Shown piece by piece: positions 6,941 to 11,669 of a stretch of 11,669 bases of DNA; positions within the stretch are counted from its first letter, which is position 1; each line of letters starts with the position of its first letter. Where the stretch lies: assembly GCA_934565775.1 (NCBI GenBank), contig CAKTIN010000061.1, positions 1-11,669 on the forward strand. Direction: 5' to 3'. The notes under the pieces were generated by a model. That model was not told the DNA's origin and searched no databases. It saw only the letters and a list, made by a program, of their open reading frames with translations. The stretch is from an uncultured Oscillospiraceae bacterium. Lineage in GTDB: Bacteria; Bacillota; Clostridia; Oscillospirales; Oscillospiraceae. Both the position numbers and the translations under genes were made by a program.

Positions 6941-7534
6941 ATGCTGTTTTCCAAACCGGCCTGCGATTGGTTGATCGTGGGGCTGGGCAACCCCAGCGCC
7001 CAATATGAAAAGACCCGGCACAACATGGGGTTCCGGGCCTTGGACCTGCTGGCGAAGGAGCTGGGCTGCAAGGTGGACCGGGCAAAGTTCCGGGGCCTGA
7101 CCGGGCAGGCGGTTTATGGCGGGCAGAAGCTTCTGCTGCTGAAGCCCCAGACCTTTATGAATGCCTCCGGCGACAGCGTCCGGGAGGCGGCAGCCTTTTA
7201 TAAGCTCCCGCCGGAGCGGGTGATCGTGCTGTTTGACGATATTTCTCTGGCTCCCGGCCGCCTGCGCGTCCGGGGAAGCGGCTCCGCCGGCGGGCATAAC
7301 GGGATCAAGTCCATCATTGCCCAGCTGGGCAGCCAGGATTTCCCCCGGGTAAAGATCGGCGTGGGGGCAAAGCCCCACCCGGATTACGATCTGGCGGACT
7401 GGGTCCTGTCCGGCTTCTCCGCCCAGGAGGAGAAGGCTGTGGGCCTTGCGCTGGAGCGGGCCGGGCAGGCGGCTCTGTGCATTCTGGAAAAAGGCGTCCA
7501 GGAGGCGGAAAACCGCTTCAACGGCGCCGTGTAA
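6941..7534 (+). CDS. pth: Peptidyl-tRNA hydrolase
   Basis: Pth cleaves peptidyl-tRNA released from stalled ribosomes, freeing the tRNA. The 197-residue protein shows the family N-terminus WLIVGLGNP, and the residues expected at the active site are present: H27 in [10 protein letters not shown]74 in QTFMNASG, D99 in FDDISLAPG, and H119/N120 in [11 protein letters not shown]. The start is 3 bp after the prs stop. No strong ribosome-binding site precedes it, so translation is probably coupled to prs. An 87-bp gap separates it from mfd; the ctc and fin genes that flank pth in Bacillus are absent here. Confidence 0.96.
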   Translation: MLFSKPACDWLIVGLGNPSAQYEKTRHNMGFRALDLLAKELGCKVDRAKFRGLTGQAVYGGQKLLLLKPQTFMNASGDSVREAAAFYKLPPERVIVLFDDISLAPGRLRVRGSGSAGGHNGIKSIIAQLGSQDFPRVKIGVGAKPHPDYDLADWVLSGFSAQEEKAVGLALERAGQAALCILEKGVQEAENRFNGAV

Positions 7535-7554
7535 TCGAAAATTGCCGCAAAATA

Positions 7555-7589
7555 CGGAAAGAGGGCGCAATGCCTTCTTTCCGCATTGC
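7555..7589 (+). other. Hairpin with an alternative fold between pth and mfd
   Basis: An 11-bp stem with one G-U pair (7555-7565 with 7573-7583) closes a 7-nt loop. The loop bases GCAATG (7567-7572) are also complementary to CATTGC (7584-7589) just after the stem, so a second, mutually exclusive hairpin is possible. No T run follows, so it is not an intrinsic terminator. It could be an RNA-processing or stability element in the operon transcript. Confidence 0.5.
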
Positions 7590-7606
7590 TGCGTGGAACG
7601 AAGAAA

Positions 7607-7612
7607 AGGAGG
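7607..7612 (+). promoter_or_regulatory. mfd ribosome-binding site
   Basis: AGGAGG, preceded by AAA, lies 9 nt before the TTG at 7622. It decides the mfd start against the in-frame TTG at 7586, which has no such site. Confidence 0.8.
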
Positions 7613-7621
7613 CGCGTTCAT

Positions 7622-10600
7622 TTGAACTTGCTGTTATCCTGCCTCAGGGAGATGCCCGAGTACCAGGCGCTTCTGGCGCAGGTAAAGGCCGGGCAGGCCG
7701 CTGCGCTCACCGGCGCGGCCCAAATGGGGCGGAGCCATATTCTGGCGTCGCTGTATGCCGAGACCGGGCGGCCCCTGGTGGCTCTGTGCCAGGACGAGCT
7801 GGCCGCAAAGCGGCTGCAAAGCGACTGGAAGGCCCTGCTGGGGGAGGAGGCGCCCATTCTACCCGGCCGGGATCTGGCGCTGTACAGCGCCTCCGTGGTG
7901 AGCCACACCTGGGAGCAGAAGCGCCTAAGCCAGCTCTATCGCCTGGCGGCCGGGGAGACGAAGCTGCAAATTTTCTTCTGGGATTCGGCCAGTCTGCGGA
8001 CCATGCCCCCCAAGGTCCTCACCGAGGGGAGCTTTTGCCTGCGGGTGGGGGAGAGCTATCCCCAGGACGAGCTTCTGTCCCGGCTGAGCCGGGCGGGCTA
8101 TACCCGGTATTCCATGGTGGAGGGCCCCGGGCAGTTTGCCATTCGGGGCGATATTCTGGACGTCTTTTCTCCCGCTGCAAAGTACCCGGTGCGTATGGAG
8201 TTTTTCGGAGACGAGCTGGACGCCATGGGCTTTTTCGACCCGGAGAGCCAGCGGCGCACGGAGAATCTGGAGCAGATTCCGATCCTGCCTGTGGCCGAGG
8301 CCCTGCCCGGGCTGCATCCCGGCGGGGCGGCCGGGATGGCAGAGGACCTGCGGAAGCTTATAGCCCGGCAGAAGCGCCGGAAGGTGCAGCATGAGGCGCT
8401 GATTCAGACCCTGGAGGGGGACCTGGAACGGCTGGAGAACGGCCGGAATCTGCCCGCCGCAGACGGATACCTGGCCCTGATTTACCCGGAGATGGCCACG
8501 GCCTTCGATTATATCCCCGAGGACGCCATCCTGGCCGTATGCGACCAGGGAAATCTGCGCCGCTGCGCCAAATCCCGGGAGGAGGAGCTGGGACTCCAGC
8601 TGGACAGTCTTCTGGAGAGCGGTGCGGTCGCGGGGGAGCTGTGCGACTTTACCTGCCGGTGGGAGGACTTCTGCCGGTCCCTGCGGGGGCGCACCGTGGT
8701 CTATCTGGACGCGTTCTCCGGCTCTGCCTACCCGGCGGAGTGTCCGCCCAAGGCCCTGCTTCCGGTGACGGTCAAGCAGCTGCCCGGCTACGGCGGCAAT
8801 CTGGAGACGGCGGTGTCCGACCTGGGACACTATCAGAAAATGGAATTTGCGACCCTTGTCCTCTGCGGGAACCGCCGCCGGGGGGAGATTCTCCAGGGGA
8901 TGCTCCGGGAGAAGCACCTGTCCGCCTTCCTTGCCTTTCCCCTGACGGCTATGCCCAAGGCCGGGCAGATTCTGCTGGCCGAAGGCAGCCTGCCCAGCGG
9001 TATGGAGTATCCTACCATGAAGCTGGCGATCCTCACCGAGGGGCAGCTGACCGCCGCTGTCCAGCCGAAGCGGAAGGTGAAAAAGTCCGGCACCAACCGG
9101 CAGAAGCTCAATTCCTTTACGGACCTGTCCCCCGGGGATTTGGTGGTCCATGAGCAGTACGGCATCGGCCGGTTCCTGGCGATGGAGCAGATCCGTGTGG
9201 ACGGTGTGGTCAAGGACTATGTCAAGATCGCCTATCAGGGGTCGGACGTGCTGTTTGTCCCGGCGACCGCCCTGGACCAGGTGAGCAAATACATCGGCGG
9301 CGGCGAGGACGCCCCGGTGAAGCTGAACAAGATGGGCTCCGATGCCTGGCAAAAGACCAAGGCCAAGGCCCGGAAGGCGGCCAAGGATATGGCCGGGGAG
9401 CTGATCCGGCTCTATGCGGCCCGGAAGGGCAGCGTGGGCTTTGCCTTTGCCCCGGACAGTCCCTGGCAGCAGGAGTTCGAGGAAAACTTCCCTTACCCCG
9501 AGACCGACGACCAGCTGCGGTGCATCGGAGAGATCAAGTCCGATATGGAGTCCCCCGTGCCCATGGACCGGCTGCTGTGCGGCGATGTGGGCTTCGGTAA
9601 GACGGAGGTGGCCCTCCGGGCGGTGATGAAGTGCGTCCTGGACGGCAAGCAGGCGGCGATCCTGGTGCCGACGACGGTTCTGGCCCAGCAGCATTACCAG
9701 ACGGCCATGGCCCGGTTCCGGGGCTTCCCGGTAAACATCGACGTGCTCAGCCGGTTCCGGACGGCCCAGCAGCAGAAGGCGACTCTCCAGGGGATCAAGG
9801 ACGGGTCGGTGGACGTTATCATCGGCACCCATAAGCTCCTGCAAAAATCCGTGGAGTTCAAATCCCTGGGCCTGCTGATCGTGGACGAGGAGCAGCGCTT
9901 CGGCGTGAGCCACAAGGAGCGGCTGAAGGAAATGTCTAAGGGAGTGGACGTGCTGACCCTGTCCGCTACCCCCATCCCCCGGACGCTGAACATGGCCCTG
10001 TCCGGCATTCGGGATATGTCCACCATCGAGGAGCCGCCGGCCGACCGGTATCCGGTGCAGACCTTTGTCATGGAGCACAACGACGGGATCCTGGACGATG
10101 CGATCCGCCGGGAGCTTGGCCGGGGCGGCCAGGTGTATTACCTGCACAACCGGGTGGAGACCATCGAGCAGTGCGCCTCCACCATGCGCAAGCGGCTGCC
10201 CGGGGTGGAAATCGCCGTGGCCCATGGGAAGATGCACGAGGATGCCCTAAACGAAGTGATGGAGGCCATGGACGACGGGCGGGTGCAGATTTTGATCTGC
10301 ACGACCATCATTGAAACGGGGCTGGATATTCCCAACGTCAACACCCTGATTATTGAGAACGCAGACCGGCTGGGCCTGGCCCAGCTCCATCAGCTTCGGG
10401 GCCGGGTAGGGCGCTCCAACCGCCATGCCTATGCGTACTTCACCTACAAGCCGGATAAGAGCCTGACGGAGGTGGCGGAGAAGCGCCTGAGCGCCATCCG
10501 GGACTTTGCGGAATTCGGCTCCGGCTTCAAGATCGCCATGCGGGACCTGGAAATCCGGGGCGCGGGCAACCTGCTGGGGGCGGAGCAGTCCGGCCATATG

Positions 10601-11134
10601 CTCTCCGTGGGCTATGATATGTATCTGAAGCTTTTGGAGGAGGCGGTGAACGAGGCCCAAGGCAACACCGTCCGGGAGCCCGAGTGCTCCGCCGACCTGA
10701 ACGTCACCGCCAACGTGGACAAGGGCTATGTGTCCCGGGGCGAGGAGCGGATGGACCTGTACCGCCGGATGGCGGCCATTCGCACCCAGGAGGATGCGGA
10801 CGACCTGCTTGACGAGATCGTAGACCGGTACGGAGAGCCGCCGAAGGGGGTCCTGAATCTCATTGACATTGCGCTGCTCCGGGCAAAGGCGGCCCGGACG
10901 GGGATCTGCGAGATCCGCCAGAAGGGCGCGGAGATCCAGTTCACCCTGACGGTGCTGGATTTCCAGGCGGTCAGCGAGCTGTGTGCATCGCCAGGGTATC
11001 AGAATCGGGTGCTGTTCGTCCCTGCGGCCAAGCAGCCTACGGTGCGCCTGCGCCTTCTGCCGGGGCAGGACAGTCTGAAGCAGTGCCGGCAGTTCGTGGA
11101 GCGCTACGGCGAGGTCCACCACGAGGCGCCGTGA
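7622..11134 (+). CDS. mfd: Transcription-repair coupling factor Mfd
   Basis: Mfd binds RNA polymerase stalled at a lesion, pushes it off by ATP-driven translocation, and recruits UvrA. The protein is 1170 residues, the usual length. Residues about 1-220 form the UvrB-like region; its nucleotide-binding loop is degenerate (TGAAQMGRS), as is normal in Mfd. It includes [13 protein letters not shown] at about 170-180. The CarD-like RNA polymerase-interaction domain begins at about 498 ([18 protein letters not shown]). The RecG-like translocase has Walker A GDVGFGKT (654-661), DEEQ (755-758), SATPIPRTL, and [12 protein letters not shown] at about 920. The C-terminal TRCF domain follows. The TTG at 7622 has a full AGGAGG 9 nt upstream and gives the typical N-terminus. 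Probably co-transcribed with prs and pth. UvrA, its partner, is encoded nearby on the other strand. Confidence 0.97.
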   Translation: MNLLLSCLREMPEYQALLAQVKAGQAAALTGAAQMGRSHILASLYAETGRPLVALCQDELAAKRLQSDWKALLGEEAPILPGRDLALYSASVVSHTWEQKRLSQLYRLAAGETKLQIFFWDSASLRTMPPKVLTEGSFCLRVGESYPQDELLSRLSRAGYTRYSMVEGPGQFAIRGDILDVFSPAAKYPVRMEFFGDELDAMGFFDPESQRRTENLEQIPILPVAEALPGLHPGGAAGMAEDLRKLIARQKRRKVQHEALIQTLEGDLERLENGRNLPAADGYLALIYPEMATAFDYIPEDAILAVCDQGNLRRCAKSREEELGLQLDSLLESGAVAGELCDFTCRWEDFCRSLRGRTVVYLDAFSGSAYPAECPPKALLPVTVKQLPGYGGNLETAVSDLGHYQKMEFATLVLCGNRRRGEILQGMLREKHLSAFLAFPLTAMPKAGQILLAEGSLPSGMEYPTMKLAILTEGQLTAAVQPKRKVKKSGTNRQKLNSFTDLSPGDLVVHEQYGIGRFLAMEQIRVDGVVKDYVKIAYQGSDVLFVPATALDQVSKYIGGGEDAPVKLNKMGSDAWQKTKAKARKAAKDMAGELIRLYAARKGSVGFAFAPDSPWQQEFEENFPYPETDDQLRCIGEIKSDMESPVPMDRLLCGDVGFGKTEVALRAVMKCVLDGKQAAILVPTTVLAQQHYQTAMARFRGFPVNIDVLSRFRTAQQQKATLQGIKDGSVDVIIGTHKLLQKSVEFKSLGLLIVDEEQRFGVSHKERLKEMSKGVDVLTLSATPIPRTLNMALSGIRDMSTIEEPPADRYPVQTFVMEHNDGILDDAIRRELGRGGQVYYLHNRVETIEQCASTMRKRLPGVEIAVAHGKMHEDALNEVMEAMDDGRVQILICTTIIETGLDIPNVNTLIIENADRLGLAQLHQLRGRVGRSNRHAYAYFTYKPDKSLTEVAEKRLSAIRDFAEFGSGFKIAMRDLEIRGAGNLLGAEQSGHMLSVGYDMYLKLLEEAVNEAQGNTVREPECSADLNVTANVDKGYVSRGEERMDLYRRMAAIRTQEDADDLLDEIVDRYGEPPKGVLNLIDIALLRAKAARTGICEIRQKGAEIQFTLTVLDFQAVSELCASPGYQNRVLFVPAAKQPTVRLRLLPGQDSLKQCRQFVERYGEVHHEAP

Positions 11135-11145
11135 TTGCATTTTGT

Positions 11146-11199
11146 TTCCGGAATTGTCATTCTTTTCCCGGGAAATGTAATTGCTTTTTCCGGGAAAAG
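11146..11199. repeat. Three related palindromes overlapping a promoter
   Basis: TTCCGGAA (11146-11153), TTTCCCGGGAAA (11164-11175) and CTTTTTCCGGGAAAAG (11184-11199, one mismatched pair) share the core TTCC(C)GG(G)AA. Their centres are 20 and 22 bp apart, about two helical turns each. The second and third also form a direct repeat, 13 of 15 bases identical. The third overlaps the -35 box and fills most of the promoter spacer of the last gene. No T run follows any of them, so they are not intrinsic terminators of mfd. They look like a repressor or activator binding array; the protein is unknown. Confidence 0.65.
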
Positions 11200-11209
11200 A
11201 TGGTACTAT
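11181..11209 (+). promoter_or_regulatory. Promoter of the last gene (extended -10)
   Basis: TTGCTT (11181-11186), a 17-nt spacer and TACTAT (11204-11209), preceded by TGG, form an extended -10 promoter. The start would be near 11216. The element lies after the mfd stop, so the last gene has its own transcription, with possible read-through from mfd. Confidence 0.7.
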
Positions 11210-11230
11210 AAAAGAAAGTTTTTCCGCGCA

Positions 11231-11251
11231 CTATGGCGACTAGCGGCATAG
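11231..11251 (+). other. Leader hairpin before the last gene
   Basis: CTATG (11231-11235) pairs with CATAG (11247-11251), and two further G-C pairs form inside after one mismatch. It lies 3 nt before a GGAG (11255-11258) that could be a ribosome-binding site, so it might affect translation. This is a weak call. Confidence 0.3.
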
Positions 11252-11306
11252 ATTGGAGTTGGTTATCATTAAAGGAAAATTTGAGCAGAACCATGGTGGC
11301 AAGGGC

Positions 11307-11669
11307 ATGAGCGACGCGCGCTTTGCCCAGGAGCACGCCAAGGTGACTCGGGCGGCGAATCAGGCCGGGCACTTCAGCGGGAAGGGACACGAAAAGTCCT
11401 CCAACGGGAAGCTGGCGCTGATCTGCGCCGGGGTGATTCTGGTTGCCGCACTTTTGGGCGGCGGCGTGTACCTGTCCACCATTGCGAAGGACGACGGCCG
11501 GATCTATCCCAACGTGTTTGCCGGGGAGGTCGAGCTCAGCGGCATGAGCCGGGAGGAGGCCCAGGCGGCCCTGGAGGAAAAGGCAGCTGCGGATTATCAG
11601 CACAATGTGGTCCTAAAGCTTCAGGACCAGACCCTGGAGCTGACCCCGGAGGAGACCAAGGTCCAGGTG
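11307..11669 (+). CDS. Membrane-anchored exported protein, VanW / L,D-transpeptidase type (partial)
   Basis: The frame is open to the window edge; 121 residues are visible from the ATG. A basic, polar N-terminus of 34 residues is followed by one membrane segment (about 35-59), then an outside part with DDGRIYPNVFAGEVELSGMS at about 62-81 and an EEAQAALEEK helix. This opening is typical of the YoaR-like/PG_binding_4 repeats found in front of VanW or YkuD (L,D-transpeptidase) domains in Clostridia. The catalytic or VanW part lies beyond the window, so the exact class cannot be told. A cell-wall role is inferred. The start is uncertain: the ATG has only GGTGG 7 nt upstream. The frame is open back to 11244, with TTG at 11253 and 11259, and a GGAG (11255-11258) lies 9 nt before an ATT at 11268. 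Its own promoter with a palindrome array precedes it. Confidence 0.75.
   Translation, partial: MSDARFAQEHAKVTRAANQAGHFSGKGHEKSSNGKLALICAGVILVAALLGGGVYLSTIAKDDGRIYPNVFAGEVELSGMSREEAQAALEEKAAADYQHNVVLKLQDQTLELTPEETKVQV

Noticed and set aside
7555..7589. H-type pseudoknot between the loop and the bases after the stem
   Set aside because: With no linker bases, the strand cannot span an 11-bp stem, so only alternative hairpins are realistic.
5666..7621. In-frame minus-strand extension of uvrA making a 1596-codon open frame
   Set aside because: It runs through the uvrA promoter and antisense to prs and pth. The UvrA domain start and ribosome-binding site are at 5665, and the extension shows no recognisable domain.
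7925..10237. Minus-strand open frame of 770 codons antisense to mfd
   Set aside because: Same cause: codon bias in mfd removes stops on the other strand. There is no domain and no ribosome-binding site that I can support.
11135..11200. Intrinsic terminator of mfd
   Set aside because: The palindromes there are not followed by a T run and overlap a promoter, so they look like DNA sites rather than a terminator.

Overview
The window is a GC-rich stretch of bacterial chromosome that carries mostly housekeeping genes. Several things point to a high-GC Clostridia member, most likely Oscillospiraceae/Ruminococcaceae. The order prs-pth-mfd is the Firmicutes order known from Bacillus (prs-ctc-spoVC-fin-mfd), here without ctc and fin. 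Shine-Dalgarno (SD) sites are strong, TTG starts are frequent, and the last gene is a clostridial-type exported repeat protein. The lineage is inferred from protein style; no search was run.

Left part (1-850): a tRNA-Pro(CGG) gene on the minus strand has its own consensus promoter (200-228) and a perfect 16-bp hairpin terminator (27-72). Next come a nested repeat/terminator block (253-359) and a small DUF4870-like membrane protein (371-757, minus) with its own promoter (808-836).

Middle (850-5971): radC (minus) is divergent from a soluble histidine-kinase-like gene (plus). That gene runs tail to tail into uvrA (minus) with only 3 bp between the two stop codons. The 306-bp region between uvrA and prs holds two well-formed, divergent sigma-A promoters and several short inverted and direct repeats.

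Right part (5972-11669): prs, pth and mfd lie in series on the plus strand. prs and pth are 3 bp apart; pth and mfd are 87 bp apart with a hairpin between them. After mfd, three related palindromes about two helical turns apart overlap a promoter for a membrane-anchored exported protein. That protein is cut off by the window edge.

Functionally, UvrA (damage recognition) and Mfd (which removes stalled RNA polymerase and recruits UvrA) work together in nucleotide excision repair, and RadC is traditionally grouped with repair. Prs makes PRPP for nucleotide synthesis and Pth recycles peptidyl-tRNA. I see no mobile element, CRISPR array, phage gene or defence system, and no clear new multi-gene system. 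The best leads are the palindrome array at 11146-11199, the kinase-like protein lacking its phospho-accepting histidine, the orphan attenuator-like block at 266-359, and a shared TTG-start layout in three genes.
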